Positions 1 to 7,127 are shown, counted from the first letter of the stretch. The stretch: DNA of 30,083 bases from Bacillota bacterium (GCA_023404715.1 JAEYAR010000140.1:1-30083), one strand, 5' to 3'. Notes: generated from the letters alone by a model not told the origin. Program-made: numbers and translations.

Positions 1-1
1 C

Positions 2-370
2 GTCAACATCAGCTCGATGAACGCATTTTGCCCGCTGACAAAAATCCCCGCCTATTCCGGCGCGAAGGCGGCGGTCTCCAACTTTACACAGTGGCTGGCG
101 GTGCACTTTTCCAAGGCCGGCATCCGCGTCAATGCCATCGCCCCCGGCTTTTTCGTGACGAAGCAAAACGAAAAGATGCTCTTTCACGACGACGGAACGC
201 CCACGCCGCGTACGGGCAAGATCCTCGCCGCCACGCCCATGGGGCGCTTTGGCCGGGCGGAGGAGCTGGACGGCGCGCTGCTCTTCCTGCTGAACGAAGA
301 GGCGGCGTCCTTCATTACCGGGGTCGTGCTGCCCATCGACGGCGGCTTCTCGGCCTACTCCGGGGTGTAA
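2..370 (+). CDS. uxuB: D-mannonate oxidoreductase (fructuronate reductase), SDR type, C-terminal part
   Basis: The gene enters from the left edge; about 122 residues remain, in a frame that is open from base 2. The visible part carries the short-chain dehydrogenase active site: a Ser in NISS (residues 2-5 of the fragment), then Tyr and Lys of the YSGAK motif 13 and 17 residues later. The downstream text RVNAIAPGFFVTKQNEK and the C-terminal VLPIDGGFSAYSGV closely resemble, from memory, the SDR-type UxuB/YjmF of Bacillus, which interconverts D-fructuronate and D-mannonate with NAD(H) in hexuronate breakdown. The N-terminal Rossmann half with the cofactor-binding glycines lies outside the window. 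The stop codon is one base from the next start, so the following acetyltransferase gene is probably in the same operon. The substrate is inferred from this resemblance only; another sugar-acid dehydrogenase of the same subfamily is possible. Confidence 0.8.
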   Translation, partial: VNISSMNAFCPLTKIPAYSGAKAAVSNFTQWLAVHFSKAGIRVNAIAPGFFVTKQNEKMLFHDDGTPTPRTGKILAATPMGRFGRAEELDGALLFLLNEEAASFITGVVLPIDGGFSAYSGV

Positions 371-371
371 G

Positions 372-794
372 ATGCGCATAAGGCTCGCATGTGCAGCGGA
401 TGCGCGGGCGCTGTGCGCCCTCAACCGCGCATTTAACGGCGAAGGCGTCGCCGGGGCGGAGGAGGTCGCCGAATCGCTCTGTAAAAACGAGAAGGAGATT
501 GTGGTCGTCGCACAGAAGGACGGTCAAATCGTCGGTTTCCTATGCGCACAATGCATTCATTCGATGTGCTATCGCGACCCGGTGGGTCAGATCGCCGAGC
601 TTTTCGTGCTGGAGGCGTTTCGCCGCCAGGGGGCTGCGCGCGCGATGATGGATTTCGCGCATAAATGCCTCGCCGTGCGCGGCGTAAAGGAGCTGTTCCT
701 CCTGACGGGGCGCGGGAATGTGGCTGCCCGCGCGTTTTACGAAGCCTGCGGCTACGGGGCGGCGGACGAACAGATGTATGAAAAAAGCGTCTGA
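372..794 (+). CDS. GNAT family N-acetyltransferase
   Basis: This 140-residue protein has the compact size and fold pattern of a single-domain GNAT enzyme, which moves an acetyl group from acetyl-CoA to an amine. Motif A is visible around residues 72-92: a beta strand QIAELFVLEAF is followed by RRQGAARAMM, the R-x-x-G-x-A pyrophosphate-binding loop. Near the C-terminus NVAARAFYEACGY matches the motif B ending common in the family. The start lies one base after the stop of the uxuB-like gene, so the two are translationally close. The acceptor cannot be read from the sequence. The context with a hexuronate gene may be accidental, because GNAT genes often sit beside unrelated genes. Confidence 0.85.
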   Translation: MRIRLACAADARALCALNRAFNGEGVAGAEEVAESLCKNEKEIVVVAQKDGQIVGFLCAQCIHSMCYRDPVGQIAELFVLEAFRRQGAARAMMDFAHKCLAVRGVKELFLLTGRGNVAARAFYEACGYGAADEQMYEKSV

Positions 795-799
795 CCCAC

Positions 800-828
800 T
801 TTACAGAGGCGGCCTTTTGTGTTATACT
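800..828 (+). promoter_or_regulatory. SigA-type promoter ahead of the rsgA leader
   Basis: The -35 box TTTACA (800-805) and the -10 box TATACT (823-828) are separated by exactly 17 bases, giving a predicted start near 835. The promoter begins just after the stop codon of the GNAT gene, so rsgA has its own transcription start behind a leader of about 184 bases. Confidence 0.8.
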
Positions 829-875
829 GCGCGATAGAAACGCCCATGCGGGCTTTGAAGAAGGGAGCGGTTTGT

Positions 876-935
876 ATGAGGAAGTCTAATCAGGCGGCCT
901 ATGGAACGCGGCTCCCGGCGTGTTCGGCTCTTTGA
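876..935 (+). CDS. Putative 19-residue leader peptide upstream of rsgA
   Basis: An ATG at 876 opens 19 codons and ends at TGA (933-935). The peptide begins MRKSNQAAYG and ends LPACSAL. It has a good ribosome binding site, AAGGGAG (861-867), 8 bases before the start. The reading frame runs through the segment 911-918 that would form either the anti-terminator or its competitor. A translating or stalled ribosome would therefore decide which helix forms. There is no run of one amino acid that would point to a particular charged tRNA as the signal. The frame is short and could be chance; the support is its position, its ribosome binding site and its overlap with the pairing segments. Confidence 0.35.
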   Translation: MRKSNQAAYGTRLPACSAL

Positions 936-958
936 TCGCGCGCTTAAAAACGTGATTT

Positions 959-991
959 CCCGGGAGGAATCCACCCCTCCCGGGCATTTTT
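959..991 (+). terminator. Intrinsic terminator between the rsgA leader and rsgA
   Basis: CCCGGGAGG (959-967) pairs perfectly with CCTCCCGGG (976-984) across an 8-base loop and is followed by CATTTTTAT. It lies downstream of the promoter at 800-828 and ends 27 bases before the rsgA start, so rsgA expression from this promoter requires read-through. Confidence 0.8.
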
Positions 992-1018
992 ATGCCCAAA
1001 TGGAAAAGGAGCATTGCT

Positions 1019-1951
1019 TTGCAAAACCCAACGGGCATCGTTTTGAGCCAACATCGCGAACTGTACGCCGTATTGTGCGAGACCAATGAGGTAGAGGTGT
1101 GCGCGCGCGTATCGGGCAGGCTCGCCTATACCCTGAAAGAACCTAGCGATTACCCCGTCGTGGGGGATCGCGTAGCGCTGCGCTTTGCCGAGCAAGCGGC
1201 GGGCCAAGCCGTCATCTCGCAGGTGCTGCCCAGGCGCAGCCTGCTCGTGCGCACGGCTGCGGGCACGAAGAAGTACAGCCAGCCGATCGCGGCCAATCTG
1301 GACGTGTTGTTTATCTGTACGTCGCTCAACCAGGAGCTGAACCAGCGGCGGCTCGAACGTTACCTAGCCGCTGCGCACGGCGCCGGCATCGTGCCGGTGA
1401 TCGTGCTGACGAAAGCCGATCTTTGCGCGAACGCGCAAGCCGTCAGGGAACAGGTGGAGCGCGACAATCCAGGCGTAGAAATCATCGCTTGTTCGGCGGC
1501 GGCGGGAACGGACTGCGCCAAGGTGCGCTCCCGCATCGGTGCAGGCCAAGCGGCGTTTATCGGTTCCTCCGGCGTGGGCAAGTCCACCCTCGTCAACGCG
1601 CTGCTGGGGAAGGAAGCCCTGCTGACCCATGCTGTACGCGACGACGCGCGCGGACGCCACACGACGACGTACCGCCAGCTCGTACGCCTTGAGGGCGGCG
1701 GCGCGATCATCGATACGCCGGGCATGCGCGAGCTCGCCCTCGACGAAAGCGATGTAGCCGGCGCTTTTGAGGAGATCGGGACCTATTCGAACGCCTGCCG
1801 TTTCTCCGATTGCACGCATACGCATGAACCGGGCTGCGCGGTCAGGCGGGCGGTGGAGGACGGGCGCATAGATCGCGGCCGTTACGAGAGCTACCTCAAG
1901 CTGCGATGCGAGGAGGACGCGCGAGGACGGCGCAGGCGTCGCGGGCGATAA
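1019..1951 (+). CDS. rsgA: Ribosome small-subunit biogenesis GTPase RsgA
   Basis: RsgA is a cytoplasmic GTPase that checks late maturation of the 30S subunit and releases assembly factors. I chose the TTG at 1019 as start because AAAGGAG (1005-1011) lies 7 bases ahead. The in-frame ATG at 992 overlaps the terminator tail and has no ribosome binding site. From the TTG the protein has 310 residues, normal for the family. It shows the circularly permuted GTPase order: TKAD (G4) at 131-134, then the P-loop GSSGVGKS (182-189), GRHTTTY (212-218) and DTPG (232-235). A zinc knuckle follows with Cys260, Cys265, His267 and Cys273. An N-terminal OB-like segment ends in VVGDRV. The C-terminus is an Arg-rich tail. 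The gene stands alone, without the PASTA kinase and phosphatase genes often found beside it in Firmicutes. Confidence 0.95.
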   Translation: MQNPTGIVLSQHRELYAVLCETNEVEVCARVSGRLAYTLKEPSDYPVVGDRVALRFAEQAAGQAVISQVLPRRSLLVRTAAGTKKYSQPIAANLDVLFICTSLNQELNQRRLERYLAAAHGAGIVPVIVLTKADLCANAQAVREQVERDNPGVEIIACSAAAGTDCAKVRSRIGAGQAAFIGSSGVGKSTLVNALLGKEALLTHAVRDDARGRHTTTYRQLVRLEGGGAIIDTPGMRELALDESDVAGAFEEIGTYSNACRFSDCTHTHEPGCAVRRAVEDGRIDRGRYESYLKLRCEEDARGRRRRRGR

Positions 1952-1956
1952 AACGG

Positions 1957-1985
1957 TTGACAGCGCGGATGGGCCCTGATAGAAT
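1957..1985 (+). promoter_or_regulatory. SigA-type promoter of the IMPase-hydrolase operon
   Basis: TTGACA (1957-1962) and TAGAAT (1980-1985) are 17 bases apart. The promoter begins 6 bases after the rsgA stop and predicts a start near 1992, giving a leader of about 43 bases. Confidence 0.8.
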
Positions 1986-2034
1986 GAGCAGGGATCTTAT
2001 ACTGAAATGAAATAAAAGGAAGCGACATAGACAG

Positions 2035-2823
2035 ATGGACGCATTGCTGAAGGAAGTATGCACCGTAGCCCGAGCGGCAGGCGTGCGCATGCTGGCGGCG
2101 GGGGATGTGCGGGTACGGGAAAAGGAAGGGCACGCGAACTTCGTGACCGATCTGGACGAGGCGGTGCAATCGCAGGTCATTAAGGCGCTGGAACCGCTGC
2201 TGCCCGGCGCGCGCTTCATCGCGGAGGAGAAATCAAACGAGGCGGCGCCGCAGGGCTACGTCTGGGTGATAGATCCCATCGACGGCACGCAGAACTTCAT
2301 CAGCGGCCTGCGGCATAGCGCGGTCTCCATTGCGCTACTGCGCGACGGACAGCCGGTGCTGGGCGCGGTGCTGAACCCCTATGCGGACGAGCTGTTTTCC
2401 GCCGTCCGCGCAGGCGGCGCCTGGCTCAACGGCGAGCCCATCCGCGTGAGCGCGCGGCCGCTTTCGCGCGCGGTCGTGTTCTTTGGCACCAGCCCATACA
2501 ATCTGGAACTGACGGACGATACATTTGCCGCGGCCAAGGCGGTCTTTCGTGCCTGCTGCGACGTGCGCCGCTCGGGCAGCGCGGCGCTCGACCTGTGCGC
2601 GGTGGCGGCAGGGCGGTGCGAGGGGTACTACGAGCTCAGGCTCTCGCCCTGGGACTACGCTGCCGGCGCGCTGATCGTGCAGGAGGCGGGCGGCTGCGTG
2701 GGGGCGCTCGCCCCGTACGCATGGGGGTATGAACGCCCCATCGCCGTGCTGGCCGCGCCGCCGCAGACGTTTGACGCGCTGAAAGCGCTCGTGGAGGGCG
2801 CGCGGGGAGGGGAAGGCCGATGA
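2035..2823 (+). CDS. Inositol monophosphatase family protein
   Basis: The 262-residue protein carries all hallmarks of the Mg2+-dependent, Li+-sensitive phosphatase family. VTDLDE is at 37-42, the metal-binding Glu pair at 64-65 (AEEKS), the signature DPIDGTQN at 80-87 (Asp80 and Asp83 bind metal) and SPWDYAAG at 204-211 (the catalytic-pocket Asp). Family members act on myo-inositol-1-phosphate, on 3'-phosphoadenosine 5'-phosphate or on sugar phosphates; the sequence does not show which. A possible Shine-Dalgarno, AAAAGGAAG, lies about 12 bases ahead of the ATG, further than usual. The stop overlaps the start of the hydrolase gene in ATGA, so the two products are probably made from one message. 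Confidence 0.9.
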   Translation: MDALLKEVCTVARAAGVRMLAAGDVRVREKEGHANFVTDLDEAVQSQVIKALEPLLPGARFIAEEKSNEAAPQGYVWVIDPIDGTQNFISGLRHSAVSIALLRDGQPVLGAVLNPYADELFSAVRAGGAWLNGEPIRVSARPLSRAVVFFGTSPYNLELTDDTFAAAKAVFRACCDVRRSGSAALDLCAVAAGRCEGYYELRLSPWDYAAGALIVQEAGGCVGALAPYAWGYERPIAVLAAPPQTFDALKALVEGARGGEGR

Positions 2824-3788
2824 GGATCGCCCTGATCGCGCTCGCCGCTTTGTTTCTCATCTGCCTTGCGGCGGCGATCGTGCTCTTTGAAACCATGCTG
2901 ACGCGGCGCAAGACGACGGAGCCGGGCGAGGACGACGCAAAGAAGGAATCGAGCGCCTGGCTGGCCTACCGGCGGCACGCGCTGGCGTGCAAAAAGGAAC
3001 TGCTGGAGCGGCCGCATGAAAACCTGGAGATCACATCGTTTGACGGGCTGAAGCTCAGGGCGAAGTACTTTCCGGCGGAGAAGCCGGACGGGCGTATCGC
3101 GCTATGCATTCACGGCTATACGAGCACGGGCCTGAACGAGTTCGCCGCTTTCTCGCGGTTTTATCTGGACCGGGGCGTCAGCCTGTTTTTGCCCGACGGC
3201 CGCGCGCACGGCGAGAGCGAGGGCAAGATCATCGGCTTTGGCTGGCGCGACCGGCTGGACGTCAAGCAGTGGTGCGAGCTGATCGCCGAACGCTTTGGCA
3301 CGGAGTGCCGCATCCTGTTGCACGGCGTGTCCATGGGCGCAGCTACGGTCATGATGGCCTCGGGCGAGGCGCTGCCGCAGGCCGTGCGCGGCATCGTATC
3401 CGACTGCGGCTACACCAGCGCCTGGGACGAATTCGCCACGCAGATGGGGCAGATGTTTCATCTGCCGGTTTTTCCGATCCTGCCGCTGGCCAGCCTTGTA
3501 TGCCGCATCCGCGGCGGCTACTCCTTCAAGGAGTGCAGCGCGGTGAAGCAGCTCGCCAAGGCCAAGACGCCTTTTCTCTTCATCCATGGGGGCGAGGACC
3601 GGTTCGTGCCGACGCAGATGGTGTATAAGGTGTACGAGGCCTGCAGGGCGGACAAAGAATTGCTCGTCGTCGAAGGGGCGGCGCACGCGCTCAGCTATCA
3701 CACGGACCCACAGGCATACGAGACGGCGCTTGAACGATTCATGGAAAAGACGGGTTTGCTCGAGCCGAAGGCCATAGTCCTCAATTGA
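2820..3788 (+). CDS. Membrane-anchored alpha/beta hydrolase
   Basis: The 322-residue protein begins with one hydrophobic helix (residues 3-23) that would anchor it in the membrane or act as an uncleaved signal. After a charged linker comes an alpha/beta-hydrolase fold. The oxyanion strand is ALCIHGYTS (94-102). The nucleophile elbow is GVSMG (159-163, Ser161). The acid is Asp260 in IHGGEDRFVP and the base is His289 in GAAHAL. The overall pattern resembles the YqkD/Bem46-like serine hydrolases, whose substrates are mostly unknown. The start overlaps the stop of the phosphatase gene by 4 bases, and a terminator follows, so this is the last gene of a two-gene operon. Esterase, lipase or peptidase activity cannot be told apart here. 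Confidence 0.88.
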   Translation: MRIALIALAALFLICLAAAIVLFETMLTRRKTTEPGEDDAKKESSAWLAYRRHALACKKELLERPHENLEITSFDGLKLRAKYFPAEKPDGRIALCIHGYTSTGLNEFAAFSRFYLDRGVSLFLPDGRAHGESEGKIIGFGWRDRLDVKQWCELIAERFGTECRILLHGVSMGAATVMMASGEALPQAVRGIVSDCGYTSAWDEFATQMGQMFHLPVFPILPLASLVCRIRGGYSFKECSAVKQLAKAKTPFLFIHGGEDRFVPTQMVYKVYEACRADKELLVVEGAAHALSYHTDPQAYETALERFMEKTGLLEPKAIVLN

Positions 3789-3814
3789 GTCATATGGGTT
3801 TTGAGGCGGTCTGG

Positions 3815-3837
3815 GCGGTCGAAAGGCCGCTTTTTTT
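3815..3837 (+). terminator. Intrinsic terminator after the hydrolase gene
   Basis: GCGGTC (3815-3820) and GGCCGC (3825-3830), with one G-U pair, close a GAAA tetraloop and are followed by seven T. It ends the IMPase-hydrolase transcript before the tdh promoter. Confidence 0.9.
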
Positions 3838-3867
3838 GTCCGTAAACGGTGAATAACGGTCGGGCAG

Positions 3868-3896
3868 TTGAAAAGAGGGCACAAATATGCTATGAT
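3868..3896 (+). promoter_or_regulatory. SigA-type promoter of tdh-kbl
   Basis: TTGAAA (3868-3873) and TATGAT (3891-3896) are 17 bases apart, predicting a start near 3903. The start site is covered by a Spo0A-box-like sequence. Confidence 0.8.
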
Positions 3897-3899
3897 GAT

Positions 3900-3908
3900 T
3901 TTGTCGAA
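3900..3908 (+). promoter_or_regulatory. Candidate Spo0A box (0A box) on the tdh start site
   Basis: TTTGTCGAA matches the published 0A-box consensus TTTGTCRAA at all nine positions. It begins 4 bases after the -10 box and covers the predicted transcription start, a position where binding would be expected to repress. A nine-base match with one degenerate position is expected about 0.5 times by chance on both strands of a window this size, so position rather than sequence makes it notable. Confidence 0.45.
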
Positions 3909-3965
3909 AATGGGTGAAGCGCGTTGCAGCGCGATTTCCCTGAATACAGAAAGGCGGTAAAAATC

Positions 3966-5012
3966 ATGGCAAACACGATGCCCGCATTGGTCAAGGCGCA
4001 GGCGGGGCCGGGGCTCGAGCTGCGGCGGGTTGCCATCCCCGACGTCGGCACGAACGACGTCAAGATCAAGATCCATTACACATCGATTTGCGGCACGGAC
4101 CTGCACATCTACAACTGGGACAAGTGGTCGCAAGAGACGATCAAGCCCCCGATGACCATCGGGCACGAGTTCGTGGGCGAGATCGTCGAAATGGGGCAGA
4201 GCGTGCGCGGCTATCAAATCGGGGATATCGTCTCGGGCGAAGGGCACATCGTCTGTGGGCACTGCCGCAACTGCAAGGGCGGCAAGCGCCACCTGTGCCG
4301 CGAGACGCGCGGCGTGGGCGTCAACCGGGACGGCGCGTTCGCGCAGTACCTCGTCATCCCGGATACGAACGTCATCAAGTGCGAGCGAGGCATCCCGGAG
4401 GAGCTGTGCTCCTCGTTTGACCCGCTGGGCAACGCCGTGCATACGGCGCTGACGTACGACCTGATCGGCGAGGACGTGCTCATCACGGGCGCGGGCCCCA
4501 TCGGCATCATGGCGGCGGCGATCTGCTGCCACGTCGGCGCGCGCCACGTCGTTATCACGGACCTGAACGATTACCGGCTGGACCTGGCGAGGCGGATTTG
4601 CCCCTGCCATACGGTCAACGTCGGCCGCGACCGGTTGGAGGACAAGATGCACGAGCTGGGTATCTCCGAGGGCTTTGACGTGGGCCTGGAGATGTCGGGC
4701 AACGGGCGGGCGTTCAACAGCATGATCGACAACATGTACAACGGCGGCAAAATCGCGGTGCTTGGCATTCAGAGCGGCGATACGGTCGTACCGTGGAACA
4801 AGATCGTCTGGAACTGCCTGGAGATCAAGGGGATCTACGGGCGGCAGATGTTCGAGACCTGGTACAAGATGATGGCAATGCTCAATAGCGGCCTTGATAT
4901 CGGGGCGATCATCACCCACCAGTTTGGCTATCAGGACTTTGAAAAGGGCTTTGAAATCATGAACAGCGGACGGTGTGGCAAGGTCGTGCTCGACTGGAGA
5001 GCGGCGGAGTAA
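3966..5012 (+). CDS. tdh: L-threonine 3-dehydrogenase
   Basis: This zinc-dependent medium-chain dehydrogenase oxidises L-threonine with NAD+ to 2-amino-3-ketobutyrate. The ATG at 3966 is preferred because AGAAAGGCGG lies just ahead; an upstream TTG at 3924 has no such site. The product has 348 residues, close to the 341 of the E. coli enzyme. The catalytic zinc ligands are visible as Cys42 (SICGTDLH), His67 and Glu68 (GHEF). The structural zinc is bound by Cys97, Cys100, Cys103 and Cys111. The Rossmann motif GAGPIG is at 175-180. The kbl gene starts 26 bases after its stop, and kbl uses the unstable product directly, which strongly supports the threonine assignment over other sorbitol- or alcohol-dehydrogenase-like family members. 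Confidence 0.93.
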   Translation: MANTMPALVKAQAGPGLELRRVAIPDVGTNDVKIKIHYTSICGTDLHIYNWDKWSQETIKPPMTIGHEFVGEIVEMGQSVRGYQIGDIVSGEGHIVCGHCRNCKGGKRHLCRETRGVGVNRDGAFAQYLVIPDTNVIKCERGIPEELCSSFDPLGNAVHTALTYDLIGEDVLITGAGPIGIMAAAICCHVGARHVVITDLNDYRLDLARRICPCHTVNVGRDRLEDKMHELGISEGFDVGLEMSGNGRAFNSMIDNMYNGGKIAVLGIQSGDTVVPWNKIVWNCLEIKGIYGRQMFETWYKMMAMLNSGLDIGAIITHQFGYQDFEKGFEIMNSGRCGKVVLDWRAAE

Positions 5013-5037
5013 CCGGACGCGGAAGGGAAGGAAAGGC

Positions 5038-6228
5038 ATGAGAAAGACGGGACTGGACCTGTACAGGCGGGCGGTCGAGCAGAGCCGGGCGGACGGTACG
5101 TATAAGGAAGAGCGCGTCATCGTGACGCCGCAGCGCAGCCGCATCGATACGACGAAGGCAAAGCGCGTGCTGAACATGTGCGCGAACAACTACCTGGGCC
5201 TCTCGGATAACCCGGAGATCATCAAGGCGGCCAAGGAGAGCTACGACGTTTGGGGCTACGGCCTGTCCTCCGTACGCTTCATCTGCGGCACGCAGGAGAT
5301 TCACAAGCAGCTGGAAAGCAAGATCTCGAGCTTTCTTAGGATGGAGGATACGATCCTGTACTCCTCCTGCTTCGACGCGAACGGGGGCCTGTTTGAGACG
5401 CTGCTAGGGCCGGAGGACGCGGTCATCTCCGATGCGCTCAACCATGCGAGCATCATCGACGGCGTACGGCTGTGCAAGGCCAAGCGCTTTCGCTACCAAA
5501 ACAACGACATGGCGGACCTGGAGCGCTGCCTGCAGGAGGCGAATGCGGCAGGCGCGCGCGTCAAGCTGATCGCCACGGACGGCGTGTTCTCCATGGACGG
5601 CATCGTAGCCAACCTGCGGGGCATCTGCGACCTGGCGGACGCGTACGACGCGCTGGTGATGGTCGACGACAGCCACGCGGTCGGCTTCATGGGCGCGCAT
5701 GGCCGCGGCACGCCGGAGCACTGCGGCGTCGAGGAGCGCGTGGACATCATCACGGGGACGCTGGGCAAGGCGCTGGGCGGCGCGTCCGGCGGCTATACGA
5801 GCGCGCGCCGGGAGATCGTGGATCTTCTGCGCCAAAAGAGCCGGCCCTATCTGTTCTCCAACACCCTGGCGCCGGCGATCGCTAGCGGCGCGCTAAAGAC
5901 GTTTCAAATGCTCGAGGAGAGCACGGCGCTGCGCGACCGGGTGCACGAGAACACGCGCTATTTCCGCGAGAAGATCCGCCATGTGGGCTTTGACATCATC
6001 GAGAGCGACCACCCGATCGTGGCGGTCATGCTCTACGACGCCAAGGTCGCGACCGCGTTCGCCTCGCGCATGCTCGATTTGGGCGTCTACGTAATCGGGT
6101 TCAGCTACCCGGTCGTGCCGCAGGGAAGGGCGCGCATCCGCACGCAGATCTCCGCCGCGCATACGAAGGAGGATCTGGACTTTGCGGCAGAATGCTTCGC
6201 CAAGGTCAAGCAGGAAATGGGCATCTGA
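5038..6228 (+). CDS. kbl: Glycine C-acetyltransferase (2-amino-3-ketobutyrate CoA ligase)
   Basis: This PLP enzyme of the alpha-oxoamine synthase family cleaves 2-amino-3-ketobutyrate with CoA to glycine and acetyl-CoA, completing the threonine pathway begun by Tdh. The protein has 396 residues. Lys244 in TGTLGKALGG is at the same number as the PLP lysine of E. coli Kbl. The cofactor aspartate lies in VDDSHAVGFMG (209-219), and NNYLGL (50-55) is the usual N-terminal active-site strand. The ATG at 5038 follows GGAAGGGAAGGAAAGG; longer starts inside tdh would lack a ribosome binding site. A family member for 8-amino-7-oxononanoate (BioF) is unlikely given the tdh neighbour. Confidence 0.94.
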   Translation: MRKTGLDLYRRAVEQSRADGTYKEERVIVTPQRSRIDTTKAKRVLNMCANNYLGLSDNPEIIKAAKESYDVWGYGLSSVRFICGTQEIHKQLESKISSFLRMEDTILYSSCFDANGGLFETLLGPEDAVISDALNHASIIDGVRLCKAKRFRYQNNDMADLERCLQEANAAGARVKLIATDGVFSMDGIVANLRGICDLADAYDALVMVDDSHAVGFMGAHGRGTPEHCGVEERVDIITGTLGKALGGASGGYTSARREIVDLLRQKSRPYLFSNTLAPAIASGALKTFQMLEESTALRDRVHENTRYFREKIRHVGFDIIESDHPIVAVMLYDAKVATAFASRMLDLGVYVIGFSYPVVPQGRARIRTQISAAHTKEDLDFAAECFAKVKQEMGI

Positions 6229-6237
6229 TCTGCGTAC

Positions 6238-6271
6238 GGGCGCGCTGAGCATCCCCTATGCGAGCGCGCCC
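6238..6271 (+). repeat. Strong inverted repeat after kbl
   Basis: GGGCGCGCT (6238-6246) pairs perfectly with AGCGCGCCC (6263-6271). Inside the loop GCAT (6249-6252) pairs with ATGC (6258-6261). The hairpin is very stable but no T run follows, so it may be a 3' end stabiliser or a Rho-type or pausing site rather than an intrinsic terminator. Confidence 0.6.
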
Positions 6272-6324
6272 GCCGCGCATATCGCCGGCTGATCGCGCAT
6301 ATCTTCCCCCGAGGAGGGATGGAT

Positions 6325-6651
6325 ATGAGCGGCGAGACGCCAAAGGAAGCCATCGTAACCAAGGAGGTCAAGGAACAGCCAAAGACGCCCCGCGCACACG
6401 CGGTCACCCTGGAGAACAGAAGGCGCGCGAATGTGACGGGCGTGAGCGACGTCGTGCGCTTTGACGAGCAGGAAGTCGTGCTTTCAACGAGCGACGGGGA
6501 GATCACGCTCTTGGGCGAGGGCCTACACATCGCGCGCCTCCATCTGGAGGAGGGGCAGCTCATCGTCGAAGGGGACATCACGGGCATCGAGTACGGCCAG
6601 GTGCAGGCGCAAGCCGCGCGGGGCGGGTTTTTCTCCCGCATCTTCCGATGA
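6325..6651 (+). CDS. yabP: Sporulation protein YabP
   Basis: YabP is a small sporulation protein (YabP/YqfC family) made in the mother cell; the exact role is not settled. The 108-residue product shows the family core: HAVTLENR (25-32), TGVSDVVRFD (38-47), LHIARLHLEEG (67-77) and VEGDITGIEY (81-90). I used the ATG at 6325 because AGGAGG (6312-6317) lies 7 bases ahead; the ATG at 6319 sits almost on the ribosome binding site. The first 24 residues are a Lys/Glu-rich extension outside the conserved core. The stop overlaps the yabQ start in ATGA. No mother-cell sigma-factor promoter could be recognised with confidence upstream. Confidence 0.92.
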   Translation: MSGETPKEAIVTKEVKEQPKTPRAHAVTLENRRRANVTGVSDVVRFDEQEVVLSTSDGEITLLGEGLHIARLHLEEGQLIVEGDITGIEYGQVQAQAARGGFFSRIFR

Positions 6652-7022
6652 AGGAGGCTGCGCGCCAGGGCGGCGTGTTCCTCGCGATGATCTACGCGGG
6701 GCTCGCCGCCGGCATCCTTTATGACATCCTGCGCGGCATACGCCGCCTGCTGCGCGCCGGGCCGGTGGTGACCGGCGTCCTCGACGTGCTCTTTGGCATG
6801 CTCGCCTTCGTGCCGGCCGCCGTGCTGGTGGCGCAGCTTTCGCATGAGGGCCTGCGCTCGTACATGCTGCTGGGCATGGCCAGCGGGTTCCTGCTTTATT
6901 TGGCGGGGGTAAGCCGCGTCGTGCAGGCGTTCCTTCGCGCGCTCGGGCGCCTTGGGCGGCGTCTGCTCGCCACGCGGCTGGGCCTTTTCATCGCGCGCCT
7001 GGGGAAGCGCGTGACGAAGTAA
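6648..7022 (+). CDS. yabQ: Spore cortex biosynthesis protein YabQ
   Basis: YabQ is a mother-cell membrane protein needed for spore cortex formation in Bacillus. This 124-residue version has the expected hydrophobic pattern: a helix near 6-24 ending in YDILRGIRRLLRAG, two helices at about 35-54 and 62-82, and a basic C-terminal tail rich in Arg. The segment AGILYDILRGIRR is typical of the family. The gene overlaps yabP by four bases and precedes a DivIC-like gene, the gene order known from Bacillus and Clostridia. The assignment rests on this context together with size and topology, since the family is weakly conserved. Confidence 0.88.
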   Translation: MKEAARQGGVFLAMIYAGLAAGILYDILRGIRRLLRAGPVVTGVLDVLFGMLAFVPAAVLVAQLSHEGLRSYMLLGMASGFLLYLAGVSRVVQAFLRALGRLGRRLLATRLGLFIARLGKRVTK

Positions 7023-7127
7023 AATGTTTTTTAGAAAATGGGTAAAAAGGCCCGTAACGAAGAAGGAAAACGCCTTTTCGATGCGAATATACTCAAAACA
7101 TATCTGTACCGAAAGAAGGGATTGCCC

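Larger units (their letters stand above)
835..1018 (+). promoter_or_regulatory. Candidate transcription-attenuating leader of rsgA
   Basis: This leader lies between the promoter and the rsgA start. It holds a 5' hairpin (GCCC 842-845 with GGGC 850-853), a possible 19-codon leader peptide (876-935) and an intrinsic terminator (959-991). Three helices compete. GGGAGC (863-868) can pair with GCTCCC (911-916). CTCCCGG (912-918) can instead pair with CCGGGAG (960-966), which is the 5' arm of the terminator. The same arm pairs with 976-984 to form the terminator. GGGAG at 863-867 is also the ribosome binding site of the leader peptide. This is the layout of a classical attenuator, but helices of 6-7 bp arise easily by chance in G+C-rich DNA. 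No known riboswitch class was recognised. Confidence 0.5.

Noticed and set aside
895..915. T-box-like stretch (TGGAACGCGG) in the rsgA leader
   Set aside because: It resembles the conserved T-box sequence but lacks one base, the leader before it is too short for the stem I specifier region, and rsgA is not a usual T-box target.
901..1089. A 62-codon plus-strand frame spanning the rsgA terminator
   Set aside because: No ribosome binding site, it crosses the terminator and overlaps the rsgA start in another frame.
3102..5189. A 695-codon open frame on the minus strand
   Set aside because: It lies opposite the hydrolase, tdh and kbl genes, which have clear families, active sites and ribosome binding sites. 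Its product has no recognisable domain; it is a by-product of high G+C codon use.
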